A stretch of DNA of 64,000 nt, taken from positions 186,001-250,000 of the forward strand of contig NC_020888.1 of assembly GCF_000355675.1 (NCBI RefSeq). The letters run 5' to 3'. Positions 31,708 through 42,693 of the stretch are shown here, one piece after another. The notes beneath the pieces were generated by a model, which saw nothing but the letters and a program-made list of their open reading frames with translations, was not told the origin of the DNA and searched no databases. A program made the translations under genes and the position numbers. Source of the DNA: Thalassolituus oleivorans MIL-1 (GTDB lineage: Bacteria > Pseudomonadota > Gammaproteobacteria > Pseudomonadales > Oceanobacteraceae). Positions within the stretch are counted from its first letter, which is position 1. Each line of letters starts with the position of its first letter.

Positions 31708-32487
31708 TTACTCGTCTTCATCGTCGAATTCGTACTCAATTAACACGGCCGCATGCTGGCCAAAGTTAAGGTTTTTTTCGATGCGCGCTTCGACCACAAA
31801 TTGGCGCACATTCGGCGTACAAATTTGCATGTCTTTGCGCCAGCCGTTTTGATTGCGGCGAGCACTGTCTTCGTCTGGCCACCAAGTAAATTGGTTTTCA
31901 CCAAAGTTAGCTTCGCGGAAAGCATCGGCATAGCCTACCGGTCCAAACATCTGGTCGAACCACGCGCGCTCTTTCGGTAAAAATCCAGGCGTGTCGTTAG
32001 CACCTTGCCAGTCACTGAGATCGACGGTTTTATGAGCAGCTTCAAAGTTGCCACAAAAAATGAACTCACGACGTTTGCGTCGAGTTTTCTCTAAATGCGC
32101 TAAAAAGGCCTGCTGGAAGGCGAGCTTGTCTTCTAGCGTATTGTATTGATCGACGCCCGGAAACAACACTGAGCCTACGCTCACGTGTTCGAAGTCGGCT
32201 TGGATAAAGCGACCTTGTAAGTCCCAGCGCGAGTCGCCAATGCCCGTCATGATGGCTTTTGGTACTTCGCGAGTCAGTAATGCTACGCCCGAGTAACCGT
32301 CGGCCTCGGCGTCAAAGAAGTAAGCATTAAAGCCCTTCGGATACACCACGTCGTCGGATAACTGATACTCTTTGGCCTTGAGATTTTGAATCGCAACGAC
32401 ATCTACGTCGGCGGTCTCAAGCCAAGTATAAAGCCCCTTTTTGACTGCCTGTTCTAGGCCGTCAACGTGCAAGCTGATAATCCTCAT
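31708..32487 (-). CDS. crc: Crc-type catabolite repression control protein
   Basis: The start [11 protein letters not shown] at 32487 gives 259 aa, the same length as Pseudomonas Crc. The fold is exonuclease III, but the catalytic positions are altered as in Crc: QNLKA where ExoIII has the metal-binding glutamate (QETK), CGNFEAAH in place of GDMNIS, and QHAAV in place of SDHAP. Crc acts with Hfq to repress translation of catabolic mRNAs. Its location next to pyrE and rph matches the pseudomonad order. The longer frame to 32556 lacks support. Confidence 0.85.
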   Translation of the reverse strand: MRIISLHVDGLEQAVKKGLYTWLETADVDVVAIQNLKAKEYQLSDDVVYPKGFNAYFFDAEADGYSGVALLTREVPKAIMTGIGDSRWDLQGRFIQADFEHVSVGSVLFPGVDQYNTLEDKLAFQQAFLAHLEKTRRKRREFIFCGNFEAAHKTVDLSDWQGANDTPGFLPKERAWFDQMFGPVGYADAFREANFGENQFTWWPDEDSARRNQNGWRKDMQICTPNVRQFVVEARIEKNLNFGQHAAVLIEYEFDDEDE

Positions 32488-32611
32488 ACATGGTTCCCAA
32501 CTGATGAAGCGTGTATCATACCGCATCCTTATTAAAGCGGGTAAATCTGGCGACATTTGTCAGCATTTTATTCTGTTCCACCCGCACGACCAATCACTTC
32601 TAGGACTTGTT

Positions 32612-33259
32612 ATGCAGCCGTATCAAAAAGAATTCATCGAATTTGCCATTCAGCAAGGTGTTCTCAAGTTTGGTGAGTTCACATTGAAGTCTGGGCGAAT
32701 TAGTCCTTATTTTTTTAATGCTGGTTTGTTCAATAGCGGTGTAGCTTTGGCCAAGCTTGGTCGTTTTTATGCCGCAGCGCTAGAAGATTCTGGCGTTGAA
32801 TACGATGTGGTATTCGGTCCTGCGTACAAAGGTATTCCATTATCGGCTGCATTGACGATAGCACTAGCAGATCAATATCAAAAAGATGTGCCTTACGTCT
32901 TTAACCGCAAAGAAGCCAAAACTCATGGTGAGGGTGGCAACTTAGTGGGTGCACCATTAACGGGCCGTGTATTGATTGTAGACGATGTGATCACGGCTGG
33001 GACGGCAATTCGTGAAGTGATGGCAATGATTGCCGCCGCCGATGGCGCAACGCCAGCCGCTACACTGATCGCTCTGGATCGTCAAGAAAAAGGGCAGGGA
33101 GAACTGTCTGCGATTCAAGAAGTGGAACGTGATTTTGATATGAAGGTTGTCAGTATTGTCGGTTTGAATCAGGTGTTGGATTATGTAGCCATGCAACCTG
33201 AACTCGCGCAGTATGCTGATGCAATTAGCGCGTATCGAGATCAATACGGAGTGAAGTAA
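32612..33259 (+). CDS. pyrE: Orotate phosphoribosyltransferase
   Basis: The start [13 protein letters not shown] at 32612 gives 215 aa, the usual length; the longer frame from 32441 overlaps crc. The PRPP-binding motif [13 protein letters not shown] and [10 protein letters not shown] are present. The enzyme converts orotate and PRPP to OMP in pyrimidine synthesis. It is divergent from crc with a 124-base gap. The stop overlaps the next start in TAATG, suggesting coupling to the DUF4124 gene. Confidence 0.96.
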   Translation: MQPYQKEFIEFAIQQGVLKFGEFTLKSGRISPYFFNAGLFNSGVALAKLGRFYAAALEDSGVEYDVVFGPAYKGIPLSAALTIALADQYQKDVPYVFNRKEAKTHGEGGNLVGAPLTGRVLIVDDVITAGTAIREVMAMIAAADGATPAATLIALDRQEKGQGELSAIQEVERDFDMKVVSIVGLNQVLDYVAMQPELAQYADAISAYRDQYGVK

Positions 33260-33930
33260 TGTCAACGCGATTAATCTGGGTGTTATCCGCGGCTTTGATT
33301 GGCCTGCCGATGGCTGCTGAAGCCTCTATGAAGTTGTATCGATTTAAGGTCGATGGTCATGTAGTGGTGAAAGATAACGTACCGCCAGATTTAGCGCCTT
33401 TGGGTTACGAGGTTCTTAATAGTCGTGGCATGGTTGAACGCGTGGTTCCTCGTGCTCCGACTGCGGAAGAGCGTGCGGCGACTGAACGTGCAGAAGCGCT
33501 TCGCTTGGATCGTGAACGTCGTCATGCAGAATTGCGTAATAAAGATGCTGATTTGCAGCGGTTGTACGCCCAGCCGGGGGATGTTGATCGAGCGCAAACG
33601 CGTAAAGCCGATGAGATTGGCTCGTATATCGAGCTTCAGTTTCGTCGTATCTCTGACCTTGAAGAGAAGTTAGCGAAGGCACAAGAGAAGGCGGCAAACG
33701 TAGAACGTCGCGGTCAAGAAGTGCCGGCGGATATGCGCTTAGAAATTGTTCAGCTTGAAAATGGCATTCGCGATGCACAGAAGAATATTGATATGCGTCG
33801 TAAAGAACTGGATGACAGTAAAATTCAGTTCCAGAAGCAGCGTGAGCGTTTGCGCATACTGCAAGTGTATGAGTTAGGTACCTTGCCAGAAGACGTAGAT
33901 CCCGCAAAATTGCCGCCGCTACAGCCGTAA
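33259..33930 (+). CDS. Exported DUF4124-type coiled-coil protein
   Basis: 223 aa with a cleavable signal peptide (hydrophobic core to about residue 20, AEA site). A DUF4124 segment follows: MKLYRFKVDGHVVVKDNVPP. The rest is a long charged coiled coil rich in E, R, K and Q, ending in LPEDVDPAKLPPLQP. Its periplasmic location is inferred. The family has no assigned function. Translation is coupled to pyrE by TAATG. Confidence 0.8.
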   Translation: MSTRLIWVLSAALIGLPMAAEASMKLYRFKVDGHVVVKDNVPPDLAPLGYEVLNSRGMVERVVPRAPTAEERAATERAEALRLDRERRHAELRNKDADLQRLYAQPGDVDRAQTRKADEIGSYIELQFRRISDLEEKLAKAQEKAANVERRGQEVPADMRLEIVQLENGIRDAQKNIDMRRKELDDSKIQFQKQRERLRILQVYELGTLPEDVDPAKLPPLQP

Positions 33931-33960
33931 CTGCAAGCGGCTTCAGTGTAGAGCTAGACG

Positions 33961-34575
33961 CTAGAGGCCGCCTAAATCCTTATCACGCAGTAACGTTGGG
34001 CTCAATAGAGCCCATTGCTCGTTCCAATACTGAGTTGGAAGCTCTTTGAACTCGCTGCGCACGTATTGGCGAATTCGCCCTTCGATGACGGCCGTGAGCA
34101 AGTTTGCTTCCGCGCTGGCGGTTTGTACCGGTACTTTCTTCTCCCGCATTTCTGCTTCACGCAGAATTTGCTTCAGCTGAGTTTCAATGCGTTCGAAGAA
34201 TTGTTGGATACGTTGGCGCAGTCGTTCCGTTTCTCCTGCCAAGGCATCCCCCGAGAGTAAACGACACATGCCCGGGTTCTTCTCGGCAAAGGTGAGAACC
34301 AGAGTCAGTGTGCGTTCGCAGCGCTCGTCGGCCAATTCAAAATCTTGCAAAATACGGGTAATACGAGAAAACACCGCATCTTCGATAAAAGCGATTAAAC
34401 CCTCAAACATTTTTGCTTTGCTTGGGAAGTGGCGATACAAGGCCGCTTCCGACACGCCCACCGCCTTCGCTAAGCTTGCGGTGGTTATGCGGGCACCCGG
34501 ATTACTCTCTAGCATCTGGGCGAGTGCTTGTAGTATTTGATCGCGGCGTGAGATCTGTTCAGAATTATCTGACAT
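33961..34575 (-). CDS. slmA: Nucleoid occlusion factor SlmA
   Basis: 204 aa TetR-family protein. The helix-turn-helix has [24 protein letters not shown] at about residues 30-53, and downstream come [10 protein letters not shown] and [13 protein letters not shown], as in SlmA. SlmA binds chromosomal sites and blocks FtsZ ring assembly over the nucleoid. It lies 10 bases downstream of argB on the same strand, an order shared with pseudomonads and relatives. Confidence 0.93.
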   Translation of the reverse strand: MSDNSEQISRRDQILQALAQMLESNPGARITTASLAKAVGVSEAALYRHFPSKAKMFEGLIAFIEDAVFSRITRILQDFELADERCERTLTLVLTFAEKNPGMCRLLSGDALAGETERLRQRIQQFFERIETQLKQILREAEMREKKVPVQTASAEANLLTAVIEGRIRQYVRSEFKELPTQYWNEQWALLSPTLLRDKDLGGL

Positions 34576-34585
34576 TCAGACCCCG

Positions 34586-35503
<918 letters not shown>

Positions 35504-35523
35504 TCAGAACAGATACCAAAATA

Positions 35524-35547
35524 TTAAGGCCAGTAAGCTGGCCTTAA
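35524..35547 (-). terminator. Hairpin between algC and argB
   Basis: TTAAGGCCAG (35524-35533) and CTGGCCTTAA (35538-35547) form a perfect 10-base stem with a four-base loop. On the minus strand it is followed by TATTTTGG. It probably ends or attenuates algC transcription before argB. Confidence 0.65.
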
Positions 35548-35622
35548 AAAGAATGGTGGGCATTATAGCGTGATCTACTCACACCTCGCCAACCTGTTTG
35601 CTATCGGTAGCTGAGGGATGAG

Positions 35623-38121
35623 CTAAAAAGGAACGTGGATTTCTGGCGCGTGTAGCGTAAGTGCCTGCTTCATTCGTTGTTGTATACGCAGGATGGTTTG
35701 TTCGTTATCACCCGCAAATCGCAGGGTTAAACGTGGTGTGGTATTGGATACCCGTATTAATCCCCAGCCGTCACTAAATTCAATGCGTAAGCCATCGGTG
35801 GTGAAGACGCGAGCATCCGCAATTAGATCGCTATCTTTAGCCAAGCTTTCCACTACAGCAAACTTACGCTGCTCGGTGGTATTGAGTGTAATTTCTGGCG
35901 TACTGACGTCTTGCGGTAAATGTGCGAACACATCTGAGCAAGGCTCAGTGCGAGAAGCCAATATCTCTAGTAGGCGTGCACCAGCATAAAGCCCGTCATC
36001 GAATCCATACCAGCGTTCGCCAATGTAAAAATGGCCACTGTATTCGCCGCCAACAACAGCGTCGAGGTCGCGTAGTTTTTTCTTCATCAGCGAATGGCCG
36101 GTCTTCCACATGGTTGGACGACCGCCATGGCGATTAATTAATGGCGCTAAGTGACGCGACGACTTCACATCGTAGAGTACGTCGCGACCGGGATTGCGCG
36201 GCAAAATATCTTCAATTAACAGCATGAGCAGGCGATCAGGCCAAATAATATTGCCTAAGTTATCGACTAAGGCGACGCGATCACCATCACCATCAAAAGC
36301 TAAACCAAGATGGGCACTGTGTTCAGCAATGGCAGCCTGCAAGGCCACGAGATTTTCTGGTTCACCGGGATCTGGATGATGGTTAGGAAAGTTACCGTCG
36401 ACATTGCAATATAACTCAATAACTTCGATACCTAAGCGATTAAATAGCCTACTGGCTATAGGACCCGCAACACCATTGCCGCCGTCGATGACGATCTTTA
36501 AATCACGAGAAATATTAACGTCTTCTTCAATGCGGCAAATGTAGGCTTCATCCAGTGAGCGCTCTTCTACGATGCCCGTGCCGCTGCGGAAATCGCTCCG
36601 CGCGATGCGATGATATAAGCCCATGATTTGTTCTTGAGCTAGGGCTTGTTGGTCGATGACAATCTTTAGGCCGTTATAATTGGCTGGGTTATGACTGCCA
36701 GTGATCATGACACCGCAAGGTGAATCAAGTTCGAACGTGGCAAAATAGAGCGCCCCGGTTGGTAGTTCACCTAAACGGTTAACGTGACAGCCCGTTGAAA
36801 TGATGCCGTCTTGTAAGTGGTGGGCAAAGCGTTCGCTGGATAGGCGGCCGTCCCAAGCTAGATTGATGCGATCAAAACCTCGAATCAGTACTTCCGAGCC
36901 AATTGCTTTGCCAAGCCAGAACAGCACATCATTCGTCAGTTCTGTATCAACAATGCCGCGAATATCGTAGGCGCGAAATATATGTTTGGGTATTTCTGGC
37001 GGCGTATTGTGATCAAATTCTTCGACTTCTAACTCAGGTATATCAGCGACGTTGGCTAAGTTCGGCGAACTAAAATTAATTGCTGCTTTGGGCGCGTCGG
37101 TCGAAATATGCATAGGCATGCGCTTTTCAGTAATATCTTTACGCTCTGTACTCGTCGCATTCGGATTGGGTGTGTGAACTAAGTGGCGCATGGCTTCGGC
37201 TAAATCGTGGAATAACTTAAGCGAAAACTTAGGCGGTGTATCCACACCTTTACGAGTTAAGCCGCGAACATAAACCAACAGGTTTAAGTGGTTGCGTTTT
37301 AGTTCACGTTTTTGCAGCCAAACAATAATGAACAAGCCTGCCAGCGTTGCAAAAAGCGACATAAACCAAGGTGTTGCTAGTGGGAGTAAGGCGAGCTCAG
37401 GCCTTTCATCGGCTGGGGTATAGGTCAAAAACCAGTAGTCGTTAATAGCGCGAGCAACAGGCGTGCTTTGATTGCGCGGGATATTTCCCGCTGAGAAAAT
37501 TTCGATGCCCTTACGATCCACCTCAGGGTCAAGTAGTTGTCGTACTTCGATGTGACCTAATTGGTTACTGACGCCTGCTTGGAAATTGGCTAGCCAATTG
37601 GAGCCGTATTCTACTAACAGTACTCCTGCTATTTGTTGATCGACAAGAATGGGACTTGCCCAATAGAAGCGTAGCTTGTTGTCGCGGAGTACGGCTTCGA
37701 CCTTCATCGATGCGCCTTTAAGCGTACGCGCTACTAAGTCTTTGACAGAAAATCCTAACTCTTCTTGTATGCCTCGGGATTGCTCTTCGTTGATCAGATA
37801 AACGTTTTGAGCGCCGGGCATGAAATTCTTTAGAGTTTGCGTCCAAGAAACATCGGCCTGCTGCAGAGCGGCGATGGTTTGTGTTTGGCGGCTGGCCGCG
37901 AGTTGTAACTTACGAGTATCGTCTAAGCGCGTGCTTAGTGCCTGTGCGACTTGTTCGGCCATCGCATTCGAGAAGGCTTTATCCACATCGGATTGGGTCA
38001 TGAGATTGATCTGCAGGCTCTGAATCGCGAGCCCGCCAGAAATAAACAATAATGCGAGCCAGATACTGACGCGACTGTAAAACACCACCGTACGAGTGGG
38101 GGTGTTGTCTTTTTGACTCAT
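35623..38121 (-). CDS. algC: Phosphomannomutase/phosphoglucomutase, membrane-anchored form
   Basis: 832 aa. The C-terminal 460 residues are a complete AlgC-type mutase: the phosphoserine loop GVMITGSHNPANYNG, the metal loop FDGDGDR and the sugar loop GGEYSGH. The N-terminal 370 residues contain a transmembrane segment at about 13-33, a periplasmic-like region and a second membrane segment at about 245-265, followed by a linker. Long AlgC forms with this extension occur in pseudomonads. The enzyme interconverts mannose and glucose 1- and 6-phosphates for exopolysaccharide and LPS. The order dut-algC-argB is conserved. Confidence 0.93.
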   Translation of the reverse strand: MSQKDNTPTRTVVFYSRVSIWLALLFISGGLAIQSLQINLMTQSDVDKAFSNAMAEQVAQALSTRLDDTRKLQLAASRQTQTIAALQQADVSWTQTLKNFMPGAQNVYLINEEQSRGIQEELGFSVKDLVARTLKGASMKVEAVLRDNKLRFYWASPILVDQQIAGVLLVEYGSNWLANFQAGVSNQLGHIEVRQLLDPEVDRKGIEIFSAGNIPRNQSTPVARAINDYWFLTYTPADERPELALLPLATPWFMSLFATLAGLFIIVWLQKRELKRNHLNLLVYVRGLTRKGVDTPPKFSLKLFHDLAEAMRHLVHTPNPNATSTERKDITEKRMPMHISTDAPKAAINFSSPNLANVADIPELEVEEFDHNTPPEIPKHIFRAYDIRGIVDTELTNDVLFWLGKAIGSEVLIRGFDRINLAWDGRLSSERFAHHLQDGIISTGCHVNRLGELPTGALYFATFELDSPCGVMITGSHNPANYNGLKIVIDQQALAQEQIMGLYHRIARSDFRSGTGIVEERSLDEAYICRIEEDVNISRDLKIVIDGGNGVAGPIASRLFNRLGIEVIELYCNVDGNFPNHHPDPGEPENLVALQAAIAEHSAHLGLAFDGDGDRVALVDNLGNIIWPDRLLMLLIEDILPRNPGRDVLYDVKSSRHLAPLINRHGGRPTMWKTGHSLMKKKLRDLDAVVGGEYSGHFYIGERWYGFDDGLYAGARLLEILASRTEPCSDVFAHLPQDVSTPEITLNTTEQRKFAVVESLAKDSDLIADARVFTTDGLRIEFSDGWGLIRVSNTTPRLTLRFAGDNEQTILRIQQRMKQALTLHAPEIHVPF

Positions 38122-38178
38122 GCATGACCCCGTTTGTCGGTTGATCCGACTTGTTCTTATTATAGTCGGGCGGGCGAC

Positions 38179-38634
38179 CTATTGTCGGCCTGAGTGGCCA
38201 AACCCGCCTTCTCCGCGTTCTGTTTCGTCAAATTCAGTGACGAGCTCAAATTGTGCCTGAACGACCGGAACCAAGACAAGTTGCGCCAAGCGCTCGCCAA
38301 TATCAAGCGTAAAGGCGTCTTTTCCGCGATTCCAGCAGCTGACCATTAGCTCGCCTTGGTAATCGGAGTCGATCAAACCGACCAAATTACCTAGGACTAT
38401 ACCGTGCTTATGACCTAGCCCCGAGCGTGGCAGTATCACTGCAGCTAAACTTGGATCTTGGATATAAATCGACAGACCGGTTTTAACCAGAACGGTATCG
38501 CCTGGATTCAATGTAATAGGAACATCTATGCATGCGCGTAAATCCAGACCAGCAGAGCCCGAGGTTGCGTATTCTGGCATGGGAATGCTATCGCCAAGGC
38601 GAGGGTCTAAGACTTTAACTTGCAGCTTATGCAT
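38179..38634 (-). CDS. dut: dUTP diphosphatase
   Basis: 151 aa with the five trimeric dUTPase motifs: [43 protein letters not shown] and the C-terminal [10 protein letters not shown]. It removes dUTP and supplies dUMP. It overlaps coaBC by 8 bases, indicating co-transcription. Position upstream of algC is as in pseudomonads. Confidence 0.97.
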   Translation of the reverse strand: MHKLQVKVLDPRLGDSIPMPEYATSGSAGLDLRACIDVPITLNPGDTVLVKTGLSIYIQDPSLAAVILPRSGLGHKHGIVLGNLVGLIDSDYQGELMVSCWNRGKDAFTLDIGERLAQLVLVPVVQAQFELVTEFDETERGEGGFGHSGRQ

Positions 38635-39865
38635 GGGTATTTTCCGTTCTATTCAGTAAATATTCTTGGTAACGATCAGCCATTAAGGTGATCAGGTGTC
38701 GTGCTAGTTGTTGCTTACTCATTGCTTCGTAGCGCGCTTCGCCTGTTGGCCAGAACACACTAACCGCATTGTCGTCGCTATTAAAGCCTATGTCATTACG
38801 CGACACATCGTTGGCTATGATCATGGCGAGTTTTTTGCGATTGAGTTTGTCGCGGGCGTAATGTTCAACATCTTGGGTTTCAGCGGCAAATCCCACCGTA
38901 AAAGGGGCATTTTCTTGCGCTGCTACTGTGGCGACGATATCTGGATTTTTGATGAGGGTTAGGGTCAACTCATCGGTTGATTTCTTCACTTTCTGCTCAG
39001 CGACTTGTGCTGGGCGGTAATCGGCAACGGCGGCGGCTGCAATGAAAATTTGACAGTGTTCTTGTTCGCTTTGTGCCGCTTGCAGCATATCTAATGCGCT
39101 GGATACCGGAACTACGCGAACGCGCTCAGGGGGGAGAATATTCACAGGGCCGGAAATCACAGTCACTCGGGCGCCGGCATCGCGAGCGGCAGCAGCAAGG
39201 GCATAGCCCATTTTGCCTGAGCTATGGTTGCTTATATAGCGCACGGGGTCGATGGCTTCGCGAGTCGGTCCTGCGGTAATAACAACGCTAACACCGGCTA
39301 ATATGCCGCTTTCGAATTGCTCGGCTATGGTTTGCGCAATTAATTCTGGCTCTAGCATGCGTCCAGGGCCGACATCGCCACAAGCTTGTTGACCTTCTGC
39401 GGGGCCGATGACTTGCAGATTAGCGCCATGCGCATCTTTAAGACGCTGGAGATTGCTTTGGGTGATCGGATCAAGCCACATGGCTTGATTCATAGCTGGC
39501 GCGAGGCAAAGTTTGGCTTCGCTGGCGAGCACCACGGTTGTTAGTAAGTCGTTGCCCATGCCTTGAGCTAAGCGAGCAATCACATTAGCCGAGGCCGGAG
39601 CGATGAGAATGAGATCAGCCCACTTAGCTAATTCGATATGTCCCATACCCGCTTCGGCTTCAGGGTCTAGTAACGCATGGTGAACGGGATTACCGGACAA
39701 TGCCTGTAGGGTGAGTGGGGTAATAAATTCAAGAGCGCCACTGGTCATTACCACGCGCACATCGGCACCGGCGCGTTTTAAGAAACGCACCAGTTCGGCG
39801 CTTTTATAAGCGGCAATACCACCGCTAATGCCAAGTAGAATGCGACGATTACAGAGTTGTTGCAT
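38627..39865 (-). CDS. coaBC: Bifunctional CoaBC (phosphopantothenoylcysteine synthase/decarboxylase)
   Basis: 412 aa. The N-terminal flavoprotein decarboxylase has [16 protein letters not shown] and PAMNQAMW. The C-terminal synthetase begins near [25 protein letters not shown] (motif at about residues 198-222). The two halves make 4'-phosphopantetheine from phosphopantothenate and cysteine for CoA. Normal length. Divergent from radC. Confidence 0.96.
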   Translation of the reverse strand: MQQLCNRRILLGISGGIAAYKSAELVRFLKRAGADVRVVMTSGALEFITPLTLQALSGNPVHHALLDPEAEAGMGHIELAKWADLILIAPASANVIARLAQGMGNDLLTTVVLASEAKLCLAPAMNQAMWLDPITQSNLQRLKDAHGANLQVIGPAEGQQACGDVGPGRMLEPELIAQTIAEQFESGILAGVSVVITAGPTREAIDPVRYISNHSSGKMGYALAAAARDAGARVTVISGPVNILPPERVRVVPVSSALDMLQAAQSEQEHCQIFIAAAAVADYRPAQVAEQKVKKSTDELTLTLIKNPDIVATVAAQENAPFTVGFAAETQDVEHYARDKLNRKKLAMIIANDVSRNDIGFNSDDNAVSVFWPTGEARYEAMSKQQLARHLITLMADRYQEYLLNRTENTHA

Positions 39866-39928
39866 GAGGCTCTTTCGCGTGTCTAGAATGGTGGTCAGTA
39901 TATATCACAGACCTGTATGGAGGTAGGT

Positions 39929-40603
39929 ATGGCTATTTGCGATTGGCCAGCGCAGGAGCGCCCGCGAGAAAAACTATTGGAACAAGGGTCTAAAAGCCTT
40001 TCAGATGCTGAATTACTGGCGATTTTCTTACGTACTGGCGTTACCGGTAAGAGCGCAGTGGATTTGGCTCGAGAATTATTAAACGACTTCGGCGGTCTGA
40101 GACCTTTGCTGGTGGCGTCACAGGGTAAGTTTTGTGAGTCACACGGTTTAGGTCCAGCGAAGTATGCGCAGTTACAAGCGGTACTTGAAATGGCACGAAG
40201 ACATTTAGCGGAAGAGCTAAGGCGCGGAGATGCGCTTACTAGTCCGGAACATACTCGGCAATATTTACAAGCGCAGTTGCGAGACCTTGATTATGAGGTG
40301 TTTGCCTGCCTGTTTCTTGATAATCAAAATCGCGTCGTTAAATATGATGAATTGTTTCGCGGCACGATTGATGGTGCGGCTGTTTATCCGCGCGAGGTAT
40401 TGAAAAAAGCGCTCGCTCAAGGTGCTGCTGCAGTGATATTTGCGCATAATCATCCCTCTGGCATTGCTGAACCGAGTAGTGCTGATCGTGTCATTACCGA
40501 TCGTTTACAGCAGGCGCTGTCTTTGGTTGATATTCGGGTGCTCGATCACCTCGTCATCGGTGATGGATACTGTGTTTCGTTCGCTGAAAGGGGGTGGATA
40601 TGA
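39929..40603 (+). CDS. radC: RadC family protein (JAB/MPN domain)
   Basis: Start ATG 39929 ([16 protein letters not shown]) is chosen because GGAGGT at 39919-39924 lies before it; ATG 39917 overlaps that site. 224 aa with an N-terminal helix-hairpin-helix region and the JAMM metal motif [14 protein letters not shown]. RadC was once linked to DNA repair, but its activity remains unclear. The neighbourhood radC-rpmB-rpmG is standard in gammaproteobacteria. Confidence 0.94.
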   Translation: MAICDWPAQERPREKLLEQGSKSLSDAELLAIFLRTGVTGKSAVDLARELLNDFGGLRPLLVASQGKFCESHGLGPAKYAQLQAVLEMARRHLAEELRRGDALTSPEHTRQYLQAQLRDLDYEVFACLFLDNQNRVVKYDELFRGTIDGAAVYPREVLKKALAQGAAAVIFAHNHPSGIAEPSSADRVITDRLQQALSLVDIRVLDHLVIGDGYCVSFAERGWI

Positions 40604-40637
40604 GTGACATCTATCTGCACAAAAATTAATCTTCTGC

Positions 40638-40666
40638 TTGCGTGTGTTTGCGCCTTTTGGTATAAA
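40638..40666 (+). promoter_or_regulatory. Promoter of rpmB-rpmG
   Basis: TTGCGT (40638-40643) and TATAAA (40661-40666) with an ideal 17-base spacer. A leader of about 110 bases follows before rpmB. Confidence 0.7.
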
Positions 40667-40781
40667 GCGCAACTCTTTTCAGCCTGGGCGTCGAAAGTCA
40701 TCGCAAAATGATGACGAATGCTTACGGTTGGTAACGAATTTTCCAAATTGTTCGATACAGTAAAAATCGGGGCGAAGATCA

Positions 40782-41018
40782 ATGTCTAAGGTTTGCCAAG
40801 TTACAGGGAAAGGTCCTGTAACCGGGAATAACGTTTCCCACTCAAACATCAAAACTAAACGCCGCTTCCTGCCTAATCTGCAGAGCCACCGTTTTTGGGT
40901 GGAAAGCGAGAATCGTTTTGTGCGTCTGCGTATCTCTACCAAAGGTATGCGTATCATCGATAAGAAAGGTATCGATGTTGTTTTAGCTGAGCTGCGTTCA
41001 CGCGGCGAAAAAGTCTAA
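40782..41018 (+). CDS. rpmB: 50S ribosomal protein L28
   Basis: 78 aa, [21 protein letters not shown], with [19 protein letters not shown] and [14 protein letters not shown]. It is the standard bacterial L28 and lacks a second cysteine pair. It precedes rpmG by 11 bases and shares its promoter. Confidence 0.98.
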   Translation: MSKVCQVTGKGPVTGNNVSHSNIKTKRRFLPNLQSHRFWVESENRFVRLRISTKGMRIIDKKGIDVVLAELRSRGEKV

Positions 41019-41029
41019 GGAGACTCATC

Positions 41030-41188
41030 ATGCCACGCGATAAAATCCGTTTAGTATCAAGTGCCGGTACCGGTCACTTCTACACAACTGATAAAAACAA
41101 GCGCACCATGCCTGAGAAAATGGAGATCAAGAAATTTGATCCTGTTGTTCGTCAGCACGTGATGTATAAAGAAGCCAAAATTAAGTAA
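41030..41188 (+). CDS. rpmG: 50S ribosomal protein L33
   Basis: 52 aa, [20 protein letters not shown] then [19 protein letters not shown]. There are no cysteines, so this is the zinc-independent C-minus form usual in proteobacteria. AAGGAG lies 7 bases before the start. A strong terminator follows. Confidence 0.98.
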   Translation: MPRDKIRLVSSAGTGHFYTTDKNKRTMPEKMEIKKFDPVVRQHVMYKEAKIK

Positions 41189-41205
41189 GCTTCTTTTGCT
41201 TGAAG

Positions 41206-41231
41206 AAAACCCAGCCTCGGCTGGGTTTTTT
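41206..41231 (+). terminator. Rho-independent terminator of rpmBG
   Basis: AAAACCCAGCC and GGCTGGGTTTT form an 11-base stem around TC, followed by a T run. Confidence 0.93.
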
Positions 41232-41297
41232 TATGCCTGCAATCTCAATGTCTGGGTGTGGCATAATTTCGCATGTATCTACCTACTGATGTGACCT

Positions 41298-42107
41298 ATG
41301 CCTGAATTACCAGAAGTTGAAACCACCCTGCGGGGTATTGAGCCTTATCTCCGTAATGTGCGGATTGAGCGCGTGATCGTGCGTCAGCCGCAGTTGCGCT
41401 GGCCGATAGACGACGATATTCAATTGTTGGTTGGCCAGACTGTGCGTGGTTTAACGCGTCGAGCCAAATACATCTTGGTTGAAACGGATGTTGGTACTGC
41501 AATCTGGCATTTGGGTATGTCGGGCTCGCTGCGCTTAGTAACACCTACTGATGAACCAGCAAAGCATGATCATGTCGACTGGGTGCTGAGTAATGGCAAA
41601 GTGTTGCGTTATCACGATCCTCGGCGCTTTGGTGCGCTGTTATGGGTTTTACCAGGTGAAGACAGTACGCATCTGAGTCACCTAGGCCCAGAGCCGCTAA
41701 CAGATGCCTTTGATGGCGATTATCTATTTGCTCGCAGTCGTGGCAAAAGCCAAGCGATTAAAACCTTCATTATGGATGGCAAGGTGGTGGTTGGCGTGGG
41801 CAATATCTATGCAAATGAAAGTCTATTCCTTGCTGGAATACGACCAACTTTGGCGGCAGGGAAGGTGAGTAAAGCGCGCTACAACGAGTTGTCTGTGATT
41901 ATCAAAGATGTGCTTGGTGCTGCGATTAAACAAGGTGGTACAACCTTGCGCGACTTTGTTGGTGGCGATGGTAAGCCGGGATATTTTGCTCAGCAGCTGC
42001 GCGTATATGGCCGTGGTGGCGAAGAATGTAAGGTGTGCAAAAGCCTATTAAAAGAGATTCGCCAAGGGCAGCGAGCCACCGTTTTTTGCCCGCAATGTCA
42101 GCGTTAA
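41298..42107 (+). CDS. mutM: Formamidopyrimidine-DNA glycosylase
   Basis: 269 aa. The N-terminal [17 protein letters not shown] supplies catalytic Pro2 and Glu3. [10 protein letters not shown] lies in the middle, and a C-terminal zinc finger CKVCK...CPQC closes the protein. It removes 8-oxoguanine and related oxidised purines. Normal length. Confidence 0.97.
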   Translation: MPELPEVETTLRGIEPYLRNVRIERVIVRQPQLRWPIDDDIQLLVGQTVRGLTRRAKYILVETDVGTAIWHLGMSGSLRLVTPTDEPAKHDHVDWVLSNGKVLRYHDPRRFGALLWVLPGEDSTHLSHLGPEPLTDAFDGDYLFARSRGKSQAIKTFIMDGKVVVGVGNIYANESLFLAGIRPTLAAGKVSKARYNELSVIIKDVLGAAIKQGGTTLRDFVGGDGKPGYFAQQLRVYGRGGEECKVCKSLLKEIRQGQRATVFCPQCQR

Positions 42108-42181
42108 TTGAGCGCTAATCTGGTTGAGAATGTTTTCTGTGCTATACAGCTAGTTAAACAAGAATAAATAATGAGATAACC

Positions 42182-42682
42182 GTGCGTCAGCCAGAACACC
42201 CAATCATTATTGATATTGAAGCCTCTGGCTTTGGTCAGACCAGTTACCCTATAGAAATTGGTCTTGTGTTGGAGAATCATGAGCGTTTTTGCACCCTGAT
42301 TGCTCCGCAGTCGGATTGGACTCATTGGGCAGATTCAGCGGAAGCAGTGCATGGTATCTCGCGTGATAACCTTATCAATGCGGGTAAATCTGCACTCGAC
42401 GTCGCCTTATATTTAAACTCGCTATTAGATGGGGTGACTGCTTACTCCGACGGTTGGGTGGTGGATAAGCCTTGGTTAACGGTTCTTTTTCATGCGGCGG
42501 GTATCGAAATGAAATTCCATTTGAGCCCGCTAGAAATGATCTTGTCGGAAGCCCAAATGACGATGTGGGCGGATGTTAAAACGCAGGTAATCAACGACAG
42601 CAAGTTACGCCGTCATCGTGCGAGTAATGATGCTTGGATTATTCAAGAAACCTATCGACGTACCTTATTGCAGCAAGCCTAA
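42182..42682 (+). CDS. DEDD-type 3'-5' exonuclease domain protein
   Basis: 166 aa from GTG 42182. The DnaQ/RNase T superfamily motifs are present: DIEASG (DxE), HGIS, and HRASNDA near the C-terminus. It is a small single-domain exonuclease; its substrate cannot be assigned. It begins 74 bases after mutM and may be co-transcribed with it. Confidence 0.85.
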   Translation: MRQPEHPIIIDIEASGFGQTSYPIEIGLVLENHERFCTLIAPQSDWTHWADSAEAVHGISRDNLINAGKSALDVALYLNSLLDGVTAYSDGWVVDKPWLTVLFHAAGIEMKFHLSPLEMILSEAQMTMWADVKTQVINDSKLRRHRASNDAWIIQETYRRTLLQQA

Positions 42683-42693
42683 CGTTCAGCTGT

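Noticed and set aside
33416-33907. 163-residue minus-strand frame inside the DUF4124 gene
   Set aside because: Shadow of a charged coiled-coil gene with a clear signal peptide.
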